Source: Streptomyces canus
GTDB lineage: Bacteria > Actinomycetota > Actinomycetes > Streptomycetales > Streptomycetaceae
Length of the DNA: 64,000 nucleotides
Direction: 5' to 3'
NCBI RefSeq assembly: GCF_030815415.1
Contig: NZ_JAUSWW010000001.1
Location: 930,001 to 994,000, forward strand
Positions within the stretch are counted from its first letter, which is position 1. Each line of letters opens with the position of its first letter. Below the pieces are notes generated by a model. That model was given only the letters and a program-made list of their open reading frames with translations. It was not told the DNA's origin and searched no databases. This document shows, one piece after another, positions 1 through 10,404 of the stretch. The position numbers were made by a program, and so were the translations under genes.

Positions 1-623
1 AGCCCGCCTGCCGCGGCGGCTTTTGTGAGGGCCGGGGTGCGCAGCCCGGTGGACGGTGTGAAGTTGACGTAGGGGCAGCCGGTCCGCACGGCGGCGGCCG
101 CGTAGAGGGAGCTGGGCGGCAGTCGGACGGCGTCGGGTGCGGGCAACGGCTCCGTGGAGGAGACGTTGACGACGACCACCCGTGCCAGTGCGTTGCGCTC
201 GCGGAAGGAGGTGAGGTCGGCGGCGAAGTCCGTGATGAGTTCCTCGTCGCCGCGCGGGTCGTTCGGGAGCGGGCCGCCCGGCCGTATCTCCTCGTCCGCG
301 GCCTGGAGTTCGGCGCGCACGGCGGGGGCGAGGCCGTGCGGGAGGACGCCCGCCTCGGTGAGGTGTTCGGCCCGCTTGGGCAGCGGGCAGTGGGTGGTGT
401 CGTGGCCGCCGAACACGAGTGAGGTCAGGGGCGGCACGCCGGAGCCGTCGAACGGCGGCGTCTCGGTGACCATGCCGGTCGGCGGATGCAGTGTGGCGGC
501 GACCGCCGCGCATCCGGCGACGGCCGTGGTGGCGACCGATCCGCGGGCTCCGACGAACCAGACGCCGGTGCGTGCGGTCGGCCCGCCGGTCTGGGGCTCC
601 GATGCTGTCCCGTCGTTGTTCAC
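1..623 (-). CDS. ino1: Inositol-3-phosphate synthase, C-terminus cut off by window edge
   Basis: Converts glucose 6-phosphate to 1L-myo-inositol 3-phosphate with NAD+ (family knowledge). Reading from a GTG at 623, preceded by GGGAGG, the protein begins with about 17 polar residues and then a Rossmann strand GVWFVGARGSVATT, the NAD-binding glycine motif of this family. LTSLVFGGHD and VVVNVSSTEP, followed by YVNFTPSTG, are further family landmarks. Only about 207 codons lie in the window; the catalytic C-terminal half is outside. It is the last visible member of a same-strand cassette with a sugar ABC transporter, dehydrogenase and isomerase, but a 535-bp gap carrying a conserved motif precedes it, so it may have its own promoter. 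Confidence 0.85.
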   Translation of the reverse strand, partial: MNNDGTASEPQTGGPTARTGVWFVGARGSVATTAVAGCAAVAATLHPPTGMVTETPPFDGSGVPPLTSLVFGGHDTTHCPLPKRAEHLTEAGVLPHGLAPAVRAELQAADEEIRPGGPLPNDPRGDEELITDFAADLTSFRERNALARVVVVNVSSTEPLPAPDAVRLPPSSLYAAAAVRTGCPYVNFTPSTGLRTPALTKAAAAGG

Positions 624-1158
624 GGGCTGCCTCCCTGCCATGTCGAGGTACCGATGTGGTGTGGAGGACGGTGGGTCGGGGGCCCGGGGGCCTGCCCGTC
701 CACCGTCGGCATTGGGGCGGCTTCGGCCGCGGCCCAGGAGGACTCCTCCGTGTTCCGCGCGGTTACGGCGTGCGCGGGGGCGGCAAGGGGCCGCCGGTGA
801 GAACTGCGGGATACCTGAGGGCTCGTCACCCTGCGCCGTGCAGGGGCGTCCTCCGGGGCCGGTCGCACGAACCGTGCGCCGTGCGACCTGAATGCGGCGT
901 CAGTTTCGAACCACTGTGTGGTGCTTGTGCACGAAGGGACCGTAGCCCCGTTCGTCCTCGACCGGAACCCTTTGCGCACCGAAGCAGCGAACTTTTTCCT
1001 TGATCAGGACAAAGTGGGGTCGGGGCAGCCCGGACCGGCCCGGCGGCTCTCCCGCCACCGGGCACCGACCCGGCCGGCTCTCCCCAGGTCACGGGAGGCG
1101 GACCCGGTTCGCCGACGCCCCAACTACGCGTGAGCGGAACCGATATGCGCCAGGAACG
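624..1158. other. Intergenic region upstream of the inositol-3-phosphate synthase gene
   Basis: This 535-bp stretch separates the synthase from the isomerase gene. I see no convincing coding frame in it; the open frames on both strands are arginine/proline-rich shadows. It contains the bipartite motif at 992-1015 and a small palindrome ACCAC-TGT-GTGGT at 910-922. Confidence 0.6.
992..1015 (-). promoter_or_regulatory. Bipartite 24-bp motif, copy A
   Basis: On the minus strand this reads ACTTTGTCCTGA, four variable bases, then GGAAAAAG. All 20 fixed positions are identical in a second copy at 8995-9018 ahead of the ROK regulator gene. Copy A is on the same strand as, and about 370 bp before, the inositol-3-phosphate synthase start. 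A promoter element or regulator-binding site is inferred from the conservation alone; the bound protein (perhaps the ROK regulator) is not shown. Confidence 0.55.
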
Positions 1159-2166
<1,008 letters not shown>

Positions 2167-2311
2167 GGTGCCTCCGAGCGGGAATCCTGGCGGCTCTCTA
2201 AGCGGCCTTGGCGAAGTCGAGTGCGGCACCGCGCCCCGTAAGGGGCGCGGGGAACTGCGCGAACAGCCCCCACCGGCCCGCGGTTTCCGTACTGCCCTTC
2301 CAGCGCAGCGC

Positions 2312-3526
2312 TTAGCGGACTTCGGCCTCGACGGCCTGGACGGGGGTGTAGACGGAGTTCTTCTGCGCGCTCTCCTCCACCGCGGCGAGCACCCGCTGCA
2401 CCTGCAGCCCGTCGGCGAACGACGGCACCGGGTCCGTCCCCGACGCGATCGCCTCGACCAGGTCACGGGCCTGGTGGACGAAGGTGTGCTCGTAGCCGAG
2501 CGCATGGCCCGGCGGCCACCAGCCCTCCAGGTAGGGGTGCTCGGCCTCGGTGACGACGATCCTGCGGAACCCCGCCGTGGCGGCGGGCTCCCGGTGGTCG
2601 TGGAAGGACAGTTCGTTGAGCCGCTCGAGGTCGAAGGCGAGCGAACCGGACTCGCCGTTGATCTCCAGCCGCAGGGCGTTCTTGCGCCCCGACGCCATCC
2701 GGGACGCCTCGAACGTGGCGAGCGCCCCCGAGGCGAGCCGCCCGGTGAACACGGCGGCGTCGTCGACCGTCACCGGAGCGCGCTGGGCGCCGCCGGAAGC
2801 GGACAGGCCCGAGGAGGCGCCGTCGAGACGGGGGCGCTCCTTGACGAAGGTTGCCATCTGGGCGGAGACGCCGACCAGCGGCTCACCCACCAGGTACTGC
2901 GCGAGGTCGACGATGTGCGCGCCGAGGTCACCGAGCGCCCCCGACCCCGCGTGCTCCCGCTGCAGCCGCCAGGTCAGCGGGAAGTCGGGATCGACCAGCC
3001 AGTCCTGGAGGTAACTGACCCGCACGTGGCGCAGCGTGCCGAGCCTGCCGTCGGCGATGAGCCGGCGGGCGAAGGCGAGGGCGGGCGCCCGCCGGTAGTT
3101 GAAGCCCACCATGGCCAACTGCCCGCGCCCGCGAGCCTCTTCGGCGGCCGCGGCCATGGCCTCCGCCTCGGCGACCGAATTGGCCAGCGGCTTCTCGCAC
3201 AGCACGTGCTTGCCCGCCGCCAGCGCCGCGATCGCGATCTCCGCGTGGCTGTCGCCCGGTGTGCAGATGTCGACGAGCTGTACGTCATCGCGGGCGATGA
3301 GGGCACGCCAGTCGGTCTCCGCCGCGGCCCAGCCGTGCTTGTCGGCCGCCGCCCGCACGGCGTGCGCGTCGCGGCCGGCGATCGCGGCCATGACCGGCCG
3401 CAGCGACAGGTCGAACACGCGCCCGACGGTGCGCCAGCCTTGTGAGTGCGCGGCCCCCATGAACGCGTAGCCGACCATGCCCACGCCGAGTGCCGGCGGT
3501 GCGGTCCGACTGTCCCTCTGTTCCAT
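2312..3526 (-). CDS. Gfo/Idh/MocA family NAD(P)-dependent oxidoreductase
   Basis: A 404-residue cytoplasmic dehydrogenase. Residues 14-30 ([17 protein letters not shown]) form the dinucleotide-binding loop, a variant of GxGxxG. CEKPLA at 110-115 carries the family's catalytic lysine (K112). A Gfo/Idh C-terminal alpha/beta domain follows from about residue 140, with [14 protein letters not shown] carrying the usual D/H pair. Start at 3526 follows AGGAGGAAT closely. Members oxidise myo-inositol, scyllo-inositol, glucose or other sugars; position between a CUT2 binding protein and a sugar-phosphate isomerase, and near an inositol-3-phosphate synthase, makes a cyclitol or related sugar a reasonable guess, but this is inference. 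Confidence 0.87.
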   Translation of the reverse strand: MEQRDSRTAPPALGVGMVGYAFMGAAHSQGWRTVGRVFDLSLRPVMAAIAGRDAHAVRAAADKHGWAAAETDWRALIARDDVQLVDICTPGDSHAEIAIAALAAGKHVLCEKPLANSVAEAEAMAAAAEEARGRGQLAMVGFNYRRAPALAFARRLIADGRLGTLRHVRVSYLQDWLVDPDFPLTWRLQREHAGSGALGDLGAHIVDLAQYLVGEPLVGVSAQMATFVKERPRLDGASSGLSASGGAQRAPVTVDDAAVFTGRLASGALATFEASRMASGRKNALRLEINGESGSLAFDLERLNELSFHDHREPAATAGFRRIVVTEAEHPYLEGWWPPGHALGYEHTFVHQARDLVEAIASGTDPVPSFADGLQVQRVLAAVEESAQKNSVYTPVQAVEAEVR

Positions 3527-3594
3527 ACGGATTCCTCCTCGTCGGAGTGTCACTGACTCATCACTGTGTTCGCGGGGCGCACGGCCCGGCCCGG

Positions 3595-4644
3595 TCAGAT
3601 GAAGCCGGTCGGCAGGTACTGGTCGACGTTGTCCTCGGTGACCACGGCCGAGTACAGGGTCAGCGAGGACGGGATCTCGAACTCGGCGAGGCCGCCGACG
3701 CCCTTGCCCTGGCCGAGCGCCCGGGCGAGATCGATGGCGGAGGCGGCCATCGTCGGCGGGTACAGGACGGTCGCCTTGAGCACGCTGTCGCCGGCCTTGA
3801 TGGCGTCCATCGCGGACTTGGCACCCGCGCCGCCGACCATCAGAAAGTCGTCGCGGCCGGCCTGCTCGATGGCGCGCAGCGCGCCGACGCCCTGGTCGTC
3901 GTCGTGGTTCCACAGCGCGTCGAACTTCGACTGGGCCTGGAGCAGTTGCGCCATCTTCGCCTGCCCGGACTCCACCGTGAAGTCGGCCGCCTGGCGAGCC
4001 ACCTTCTTGATGTTGGGGTAGTTCTTCAGGGCGTCGTCGAAGCCCTTGGTGCGCTGCTGGGTCAGCTCCAGGTTGTCCAGGCCGGCGAGTTCGACGACCT
4101 TGGCGTTCTTCGTGTCCTTGAGCTGTTCGCCGATGTAGTGGCCGGCGTTGAGGCCCATGCCGTAGTTGTCGCCGCCGATCCAGCACCGGTAGGCCTGCGG
4201 GGAGGCGAAGACGCGGTCCAGGTTGATGACGGGTATGCCCGCCCGCATGGCCTGCAGGCCGACCTGGGTGAGTGCCTTGCCGTCGGCCGGCAGGATCACC
4301 AGGACGTCGACCTTCTTGTTGATCAGGGTCTGGATCTGGCCGATCTGCTGGGCGGTGTCGTTGGACCCCTCAGTGATCTCCAGCGTGACGTCGGAGTACT
4401 TCTTCGCACGCGACTTGGCGTTGTCATTGATGGCGTTGAGCCAACCGTGGTCGGCCTGCGGTCCGGCGAAGCCGATGGTGACGGCCTTGCCCGGCTTGTC
4501 GTCGGCGACCGGGGCGGCGTTGTCCGCGGCCGGTTCCTGGTCCTTGGGCTCATTGCTGGTGCAGGCCGTCAGCAACGCGCCGGCGGAAACGGCTGCGGTG
4601 CCGAACAGCAGCGCTCTGCGGCTGGTGGCGGGGGTTCTTGCCAT
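3595..4644 (-). CDS. Sugar ABC transporter substrate-binding lipoprotein (CUT2, RbsB-like)
   Basis: A 349-residue extracytoplasmic binding protein. The N-terminus SRRALLFGTAAVSAGALLTAC combines a Tat-like twin arginine with a lipobox (LTAC), so export and lipid anchoring are expected. The mature part is a periplasmic-binding-protein type I fold (VTIGFAGPQADHGW start, VDVLVILPADG, GIPVINLDRVF, MVGGAGAKSAMDAI). It is the solute receptor for the permease and ATPase encoded immediately upstream on the same strand (101-bp gap). CUT2 receptors take ribose, xylose, inositol and similar sugars; ligand unknown. Confidence 0.88.
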   Translation of the reverse strand: MARTPATSRRALLFGTAAVSAGALLTACTSNEPKDQEPAADNAAPVADDKPGKAVTIGFAGPQADHGWLNAINDNAKSRAKKYSDVTLEITEGSNDTAQQIGQIQTLINKKVDVLVILPADGKALTQVGLQAMRAGIPVINLDRVFASPQAYRCWIGGDNYGMGLNAGHYIGEQLKDTKNAKVVELAGLDNLELTQQRTKGFDDALKNYPNIKKVARQAADFTVESGQAKMAQLLQAQSKFDALWNHDDDQGVGALRAIEQAGRDDFLMVGGAGAKSAMDAIKAGDSVLKATVLYPPTMAASAIDLARALGQGKGVGGLAEFEIPSSLTLYSAVVTEDNVDQYLPTGFI

Positions 4645-4745
4645 GGCGGATCGACCCTTCGACTGGGCGGTGTACGTCGGTTGGGGAAGCCGGGGTGCCG
4701 GACGGCGGGGTCAGGGGCCGCCGTCCGGCGGTGTGCGGTACGGCG

Positions 4746-5774
4746 TCAGGTGTCGCCGTGCAGCGAGCGGCGCTGGACCAGGACGGCGGCGACGATGATG
4801 GCGCCCTTCGCGATCTGCTGGACAGCGGTCTCGAGGTTGTTCAGGGCGAAGATGTTGGTGATCGTGGTGAAGATCAGGACACCGAGGACGGAACCGATGA
4901 TGGTGCCGCGGCCGCCGCTGAGCAGGGTGCCGCCGATGATCGCCGCGGCGATGGCGTCCAGCTCGTAGAGGTTGCCGTTGGTGTTCTGGCCCGAACCGGC
5001 GAGCACGATCAGCATGAACGCGGCGATACCGCAGCACAGTCCGGACAGCAGGTACAGGTACAGGCGCTGGCGGCGGACGTCGATGCCGGCGAGGCGGGCG
5101 GCCTCCGCGTTGCCGCCGACCGCGATCGTGCGGCGGCCGAAGGTGGTGCGGTTGAGCAGCAGCCAGCCGATGACGGTGACCGCGCCGAAGATCAGGACAA
5201 GGGGCGGGATGCCGAGGACGTAGGCGTCCCTGCCACCGAGATCGAGCACCGAGTCCACGCTCACGACCTGGGTGCTGCCGTCCGTGATCTGCAACGCCAA
5301 TCCACGGGCCGAGGCGAGCATGGCCAGCGTCGCGATGAACGGGACCATCCTGCCGTAGGCGATCAGCAGACCGTTCACGAGGCCGCAGCCCACACCGACG
5401 ATCACCGCGGTGAAGAGGATGCCGGCGAACCCGAACTCCTGGGTCGCCACGGTCGTCGCCCACACCGAGGCGAGAGCCACCATCGCGCCGACCGACAGGT
5501 CGATCCCGCCGCTGGTGATGACGAAGGTCATGCCGACGGTGACGACGCCGATCACGGACGCCTGGGTCAGGACGAGCTGCAGATTGCTCGTCGCCAGGAA
5601 CTCGTCCGGTGCGGTGATCCCGCCGACCGCGACGAGGACGGCGAGGACGCCGAGCAGGGACAGCGTGCGCACGTCCCACCGCAGCACGGGGCGACGTGAA
5701 CTGCCCTGATCCCCCGCGGACTTGGCGTCGGACGTCGGCGTTTGCTTCTGCGCCGCGGTGGCCGGTTGCGTCAT
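4746..5774 (-). CDS. Sugar ABC transporter permease (CUT2, RbsC-like)
   Basis: A 342-residue polytopic inner-membrane protein. After a polar, alanine-rich N-terminal 30 residues come about eight to ten hydrophobic segments. TFVITSGGIDLSVGAMVAL near residues 105-125 is the hallmark of the RbsC/AraH permease family, and AIIGGTLLSGGRGTIIGS near 285 is the conserved C-terminal loop. Its ATG overlaps the ATPase stop by 4 bp (ATGA), so the two are translationally coupled. It forms the membrane channel for the receptor encoded downstream. Confidence 0.9.
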   Translation of the reverse strand: MTQPATAAQKQTPTSDAKSAGDQGSSRRPVLRWDVRTLSLLGVLAVLVAVGGITAPDEFLATSNLQLVLTQASVIGVVTVGMTFVITSGGIDLSVGAMVALASVWATTVATQEFGFAGILFTAVIVGVGCGLVNGLLIAYGRMVPFIATLAMLASARGLALQITDGSTQVVSVDSVLDLGGRDAYVLGIPPLVLIFGAVTVIGWLLLNRTTFGRRTIAVGGNAEAARLAGIDVRRQRLYLYLLSGLCCGIAAFMLIVLAGSGQNTNGNLYELDAIAAAIIGGTLLSGGRGTIIGSVLGVLIFTTITNIFALNNLETAVQQIAKGAIIVAAVLVQRRSLHGDT

Positions 5775-7294
5775 GGCGTCGGGCTCCCTTCCATCACAAG
5801 ATCGAGTACACGGTGCTCGTCGAGCTCCCGGGCGTCCGCGGTGTGCACGACGCTGCCTTCACGCAGCACCAGCACCCGGTCGGCGAGACCCAGGACCTCA
5901 GGCACCTCACTGGACACGAGAAGTACGGCCAGGCCCTCGTCGGCCAGCCGGCGAATCACGGCGTAGAGCTCCGCCCGGGCGCCGATGTCGACACCCCTGG
6001 TCGGCTCGTCCAGCAGCAGCACCTTGCAGCCCCGCAGCAGCCAGCGTGCGAGGACCGCCTTCTGCTGGTTGCCGCCGGACAGGGTCCTGATCGCGGCATC
6101 GGGATTGTCCGGGCGCAGAGACAGTTCCCGAACCGCCTGGTGGGTCGCGGCCCGCTCGGTCCGCCGGTCGATCCAGCCCGCGCGGGCGAACCTGGACAGG
6201 GTGGAGACCGAGACGTTGCTGCTGACGGACTCCAGCATCAGCAGGCCCTGCGCCTTGCGCTCCTCGGGCGCCAGGCCGATACCGGCGCGGACGGCCGCGC
6301 GGACGCTTCCCGGGCGCAGAGGTGTGCCCTCGACGAGGACCCGGCCGCCGTCAGGCCTGCGAGCCCCGTAGATCGTCTCCAGGATCTCGCTGCGGCCGGA
6401 TCCGACGAGCCCGGCCAGACCGACGATCTCACCGGGCCGCAGCTCCAGATCGACGGGCGCGAACTCCCCTCGCCGGGTGAGCCCCTCGACCGCCAGCACC
6501 GGATCCTTCCCCGCGGCGAACCCGGTGTCGGGGCGCTCGGGGAAGACGTACTCCACATTCCGGCCGGTCATCAGGGACACGACCTCCTGGGTCGGCGTCG
6601 ACTCGGCGGGCAGACCGCCCGCGACCGACCGGCCCTCCTTCAGGACCGTGACCCGGTCGCCGATGCGCCGGATCTCCTCGAGGCGGTGGGAGATGTAGAT
6701 GACGGCGACCCCCTCAGCCGTCAGATCACCCACGATCCGAAAGAGGTTGTCCACCTCCTCGGGGTCGAGCGCCGCGGACGGCTCGTCCATCACGATCAAC
6801 CGGACCTCGTGGGACAGCGCGCGGGCCATGGAGACGATCTGCTGCTGCGCCGCGGACAGGTCACCGACGAGTCGCGAGGGGGCGATCTCCGAGTGCCCCA
6901 ATCGTTCCAGCAACTCCGCGGTCGCGGTACGGGCGGCGGAGCCGCGCACGACGAACCCGGCGGAGGTCGGCTCGTGCCCGAGGAAGACGTTCTCCGCGAC
7001 GGACAGCCCCTCGATCAGGTCGAGTTCCTGGTAGATGGTGGCGATACCCAGGCGCATGGCGGCGATCGGCGACCCCAGGGTCACGGCCTCGCCCCGCCAG
7101 GTGATCTCACCGCTGTCGGGCTGGTGTGCTCCGGCGAGCACTTTGATCAAAGTGGACTTGCCGGCTCCGTTCTGGCCGAGCAGGCAGTGGACTTCGCCGG
7201 CCTGGACCTCGAGATCCACACCGTCCAGGGCGCGAACACCCGGGAACGACTTGGTGATACCGGACATGGTGAGCAGGGGCGATGGTGGTGCCAT
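5771..7294 (-). CDS. Sugar ABC transporter ATPase with two nucleotide-binding domains (RbsA/XylG-like)
   Basis: A 507-residue cytoplasmic ATPase. Domain 1: Walker A GQNGAGKST, signature LSAAQQQIVSMAR (a divergent LSGGQ), Walker B LIVMDEPSAAL. Domain 2: LAGLVGSGRSEI in place of Walker A, as usual for CUT2 ATPases, LSGGNQQKAVLARWL and VLLLDEPTRGVDIG. The start at 7294 is preferred because GAGGGG precedes it and MAPPSPLLTMSGITKSFPG is where family similarity begins; an upstream in-frame extension to 7477 has no homology character. It powers uptake through the coupled permease. No gene lies between it and the ROK regulator 375 bp upstream, so it may head its own transcript. Confidence 0.9.
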   Translation of the reverse strand: MAPPSPLLTMSGITKSFPGVRALDGVDLEVQAGEVHCLLGQNGAGKSTLIKVLAGAHQPDSGEITWRGEAVTLGSPIAAMRLGIATIYQELDLIEGLSVAENVFLGHEPTSAGFVVRGSAARTATAELLERLGHSEIAPSRLVGDLSAAQQQIVSMARALSHEVRLIVMDEPSAALDPEEVDNLFRIVGDLTAEGVAVIYISHRLEEIRRIGDRVTVLKEGRSVAGGLPAESTPTQEVVSLMTGRNVEYVFPERPDTGFAAGKDPVLAVEGLTRRGEFAPVDLELRPGEIVGLAGLVGSGRSEILETIYGARRPDGGRVLVEGTPLRPGSVRAAVRAGIGLAPEERKAQGLLMLESVSSNVSVSTLSRFARAGWIDRRTERAATHQAVRELSLRPDNPDAAIRTLSGGNQQKAVLARWLLRGCKVLLLDEPTRGVDIGARAELYAVIRRLADEGLAVLLVSSEVPEVLGLADRVLVLREGSVVHTADARELDEHRVLDLVMEGSPTP

Positions 7295-7669
7295 GAGGAA
7301 TCCCCTCGGCGGGTACGGGCCGTGAACGAGCGGAGCCGGACAGGGTGGTTCGGGTACGTGGACAGCTCTGGGAAGCCCGGGGCGGCGTGCCGCCGGGGCG
7401 CAGGGGCTGAGCAGGGCACGGCAGGCCCAATGGCCTGGGAACTGTGGGGTGTTGGGGGCCGGCCGTCGGCGCTTCAAGCGATGGATACGGCAGGGCTTTG
7501 GTGGTGCGGTGGTGTTGCCGTGGTGCTACGGGTCTCGCGATGGCGCCTTGGGGTCACCGAGGCGCGATGGTTGTCGGGCGACGCCAGTGGGGTTGCCGTG
7601 ACGTCGTAGCGAGGCCGCGGGGTGCAGTGGCGTGAGTGGTGATCCGGTGCAGACCGGGTCGAGCAGCGG
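7295..7669. other. Intergenic region between transporter ATPase and ROK regulator
   Basis: About 375 bp, G-rich on the plus strand, without a supportable gene. It could carry the transporter promoter, but I find no copy of the bipartite motif seen at 992-1015 and 8995-9018 and no clear palindrome. Confidence 0.5.
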
Positions 7670-8851
7670 TCAGGCGGGCGAGAAGACGTGGTCGCTGATG
7701 AGCCGGGCCGCGCCGATCGCTCCGGCTGCCGGTCCCAACTCCCCCAGCACGATCGGCAGATTACGCGTGGCGAGCGGCAACGACTGCCGGTACACCTGGG
7801 TCCGAACGCTGGCCAGCAACGTGTGCCCGAGCCCGGTCACACCGCCGCCGATCACCACCAGCCCCGGATTGAAGAAACTGACAAGCCCGGCGATGACCTG
7901 CCCCAGACGCTTCCCGCCCTCCCGAATCAGCTCCAGGGACACCGCGTCCCCTGCCGCCGCCGCAGCCGACACGTCCTCGGCCGTCAGACGCCCGGCCGTC
8001 TCCAGCCGGGCGGCAAGCTGCGCGGAGCGGCCCTCACGTGCGGCCTGCTCAGCGTCACCGGCCAACGCGGCCCCGCTGAAGTGGGCTTCCAGGCAGCCCC
8101 GGTTGCCGCAGGCGCAGGGGCGGCCACCGGGCACGGCCTGGATGTGCCCGATGTCGCCCGCACTGCCCGTCGCACCGCGGTAGACCTCACCGCCGACGAC
8201 GATGCCGCACCCGATACCGGTGCCGATCTTGACGCAGAGGAAGTCGCCCACGGAACGCGCGACGCCCGCGTGCTGCTCCCCCATCGCCATCAGGTTCACG
8301 TCGTTGTCGACCATGACCGGGCAGCCCAGGTCCTGGCTCAGCGCCTCCCGGACCGGGAACCCGTCCCAACCCGGCATGATCGGCGGAGCCACCGGCACAC
8401 CTTCGGGAAAACGGACCGGCCCCGGCACGCCGATGCCGGCACCGTCGAACCCCTCCGCGAGCCCCGTCGCCCTCAACTTCGCGGCCATGGACAGGACTTG
8501 CTCGAAGACCGCGACCGGGCCCACGCGCACGTCCATCGGTTGATTCAGATGCCCCAGAACCTCCAACTCCGCATTCGTCACAGCGACGTCGATGGACGTG
8601 GCACCGATATCGACACCGAGAAAACGCAGCGTCGGCGCGAGCCGGATGTTGTGCGACCGCCGACCGCCCCGGGACGGTGCCAGCCCGTCCGCGGCAACCA
8701 GCCCCGTCTCCAGCAGCCGATCCACTTCGACGGCCAGCTTCGAGCGGGACAGGTCCACCAGATCACCGAGCTGGGCACGAGAGTTGGACCCGTTGTCACG
8801 CAGTAGACGAAGCAGCCGCGCCTGATGCGCGTTCTCAGGTCGAGCAGTCAT
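7670..8851 (-). CDS. ROK family transcriptional regulator
   Basis: About 393 residues: an N-terminal winged helix-turn-helix (QARLLRLLRDNGSNSRAQLG then LSRSKLAVEVDRLLETGLV) and a ROK sugar-kinase-like domain (FLGVDIGATSIDVAV; VDNDVNLMAMGE; CACGNRGCLEAHFSG, the ROK zinc motif CxCGxxGCxE). Such regulators usually repress sugar-uptake operons and are released by a sugar or sugar phosphate. Start choice is uncertain between ATG 8851 and GTG 8860, both just after a GGAGGGGAGGG stretch. Located at the head of the CUT2 cassette, it is the obvious candidate regulator. The bipartite motif about 145 bp upstream may serve its promoter. Confidence 0.88.
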   Translation of the reverse strand: MTARPENAHQARLLRLLRDNGSNSRAQLGDLVDLSRSKLAVEVDRLLETGLVAADGLAPSRGGRRSHNIRLAPTLRFLGVDIGATSIDVAVTNAELEVLGHLNQPMDVRVGPVAVFEQVLSMAAKLRATGLAEGFDGAGIGVPGPVRFPEGVPVAPPIMPGWDGFPVREALSQDLGCPVMVDNDVNLMAMGEQHAGVARSVGDFLCVKIGTGIGCGIVVGGEVYRGATGSAGDIGHIQAVPGGRPCACGNRGCLEAHFSGAALAGDAEQAAREGRSAQLAARLETAGRLTAEDVSAAAAAGDAVSLELIREGGKRLGQVIAGLVSFFNPGLVVIGGGVTGLGHTLLASVRTQVYRQSLPLATRNLPIVLGELGPAAGAIGAARLISDHVFSPA

Positions 8852-8994
8852 CCGTCGCACGATCCCTCCCCTCCCCTCACCCATGGCCGAGGTTCCAGGC
8901 GCCGGTCCGCACCGACTGCGCCGTCAGGCCGTTGCAGAGGAACGTAACAACGATTTTCCAGACTGGGAAGTACTTACGCTGGAGTAGGGCGCTT

Positions 8995-9018
8995 CTTTTT
9001 CCACACTCAGGACAAAGT
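8995..9018 (-). promoter_or_regulatory. Bipartite 24-bp motif, copy B
   Basis: Minus-strand ACTTTGTCCTGA, spacer GTGT, GGAAAAAG. It matches copy A (992-1015) at all 20 non-spacer positions and stands 144 bp upstream of the ROK regulator start on the same strand. Shared use by the two ends of the cassette suggests co-regulation (inference). Confidence 0.55.
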
Positions 9019-9257
9019 CTGGATGGGTGAGGTTCCGCGGGAGCAGACGGCCTGGCTACCGGGACAGATTCAGGTCGGCCCACTGCAGGTTCGTGGCGTC
9101 CAGGCACGGCCACGGTCTCCGGCGCGAGGCCGTGGCGCTCGCGCCGGCCCAATAGCTGATGTCGGGCTGGTCCTTCTCCTTCCGGATCGCGCTACCGGAG
9201 AGGGTGCGGTGTCGGCGGTGAGGGAGAGGGCGCCATCGCGAGTTGCACGACACAACC

Positions 9258-9286
9258 TTGACAGTTGCATCGCGCAACTCAATGAT
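9258..9286 (+). promoter_or_regulatory. MarR gene promoter with operator in the spacer
   Basis: TTGACA at 9258-9263 is a consensus -35; 17 bp later AATGAT (9281-9286) is an acceptable -10. The spacer is filled by AGTTGC-ATCGC-GCAACT (9263-9279), a perfect 6-bp-arm inverted repeat. A related half-palindrome AGTTG...CAACC lies just upstream near 9241. A repressor bound here would block RNA polymerase, so autoregulation by the MarR protein is likely. Confidence 0.6.
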
Positions 9287-9292
9287 GGCGCC

Positions 9293-9718
9293 ATGTCGGC
9301 ACAGGACGAACCCCTCGACGTGATCCACGAGGCGATCATCCTGTTCTCCCGTAACGCCAAGGTGCGCGAGAACAGGATGTACGACGACCTGTCCTTCGTC
9401 GCCTACACGATGCTGTCGTACGTGGGGTCCTCCCCCCAGCCGACCGCCTCCGATCTGGCGGAGCGATACGGCCTGGAGAAGTCCACCGTCAGCCGTCAGT
9501 TGTCCACGCTCGAAGACGACGGCCTTCTACGACGGGTGACCCACCCGTCGCGGCCCAGGACCAAGTTGCTGGAACTCACCGACACCGGTCTCGCCTGCCT
9601 GGCCCGCGTCAGGCAGCACCAGCGCGAGGGCCTCGAGGAGCGGCTCGGCCGATGGCCGGACGAGGACGTCGAGACGTTCGGCCGTCTGCTCTGGCGGTTC
9701 GTCACGGAACTCGACTGA
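9293..9718 (+). CDS. MarR family transcriptional regulator
   Basis: A 141-residue protein with the MarR winged helix: MLSYVGSSPQPTASDLAERYGLEKSTVSRQLSTLEDDGLLRR is the helix-turn-helix plus wing region, with RTKLLELTDTG as the wing strand. Start at 9293 gives a normal-length family member; the longer upstream frame would run through the promoter and operator. It probably represses itself and perhaps the MaoC-like gene 166 bp downstream. Ligand unknown. Confidence 0.85.
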   Translation: MSAQDEPLDVIHEAIILFSRNAKVRENRMYDDLSFVAYTMLSYVGSSPQPTASDLAERYGLEKSTVSRQLSTLEDDGLLRRVTHPSRPRTKLLELTDTGLACLARVRQHQREGLEERLGRWPDEDVETFGRLLWRFVTELD

Positions 9719-9884
9719 GGCCGCCTGGGCCGGCCCGCCCGACGGAAGAGGACCGGGCCGCCATCAGCCACCGCGACAAGGACACGAACGGAGACCGCAT
9801 GCGACACGGCGTACACATCAACTGGTCCGCCCGACACCAGGACCCTGCAGGGTCCGCGCCGACGCCGGAACGGTGGTGAGTGCC

Positions 9885-10346
9885 ATGCTCTACGCCGAGG
9901 ACCTTCACCCCGGGACCCTGTTCGAGCTGGGCAGCACCAAGGTGTCCAGGGAGGAGATCCTCGACTTCGGCCGCCGCTTCGACCCTCTCCCCCTGCACAC
10001 GAACGAGGACGCTGCGGCCGCGAGCCGCTTCGGGGGCCTCATCGCCAGCGGTTTCCACACCGCCGCGCTGCTTCAACGCCTCGTGGTGGACGCGGTGTTG
10101 TCGCGCGCCGCCCTCATCGCCGGCCGAGAACTCGGACCCGTGCGCATGCGGGCGCCGGTCAGGCCCGGCGACGTACTGCACGGCTCCATGGAGATCATGG
10201 AGGTCCGCCCCCGCGACGACGGCACAGCCGTGGTCCGCAGCCGGGGCACCCTCACCAACGACTCCGGCACCGTCGTCATGGAGGTCCAAGGCGAGACGCT
10301 CTGGGAACAGAGGCCTGCGGGCGAGAGCGCGAGCGGCGCGGTCTGA
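9885..10346 (+). CDS. MaoC-like (R)-hydratase / hotdog-fold dehydratase
   Basis: About 153 residues, single hotdog domain. DPLPLHTNEDAAAASRFGGLIASG matches the hydratase-2 signature, with the catalytic Asp and His in DPLPLH and the substrate-loop glycines after it (longest quoted run is split here as DPLPLHTNEDAAAA / SRFGGLIASG). Members hydrate enoyl-CoA or related thioesters. The start is ambiguous among GTG 9873, GTG 9876 and ATG 9885; GGTGAG before 9885 is the best site. Follows the MarR gene on the same strand and may belong to its regulon. Confidence 0.8.
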   Translation: MLYAEDLHPGTLFELGSTKVSREEILDFGRRFDPLPLHTNEDAAAASRFGGLIASGFHTAALLQRLVVDAVLSRAALIAGRELGPVRMRAPVRPGDVLHGSMEIMEVRPRDDGTAVVRSRGTLTNDSGTVVMEVQGETLWEQRPAGESASGAV

Positions 10347-10404
10347 CGCATCGTGGGGGGAGGACTTCCCGCCACCGTGCCGCCCCGGCCAGGCTCCGGC
10401 GGCC

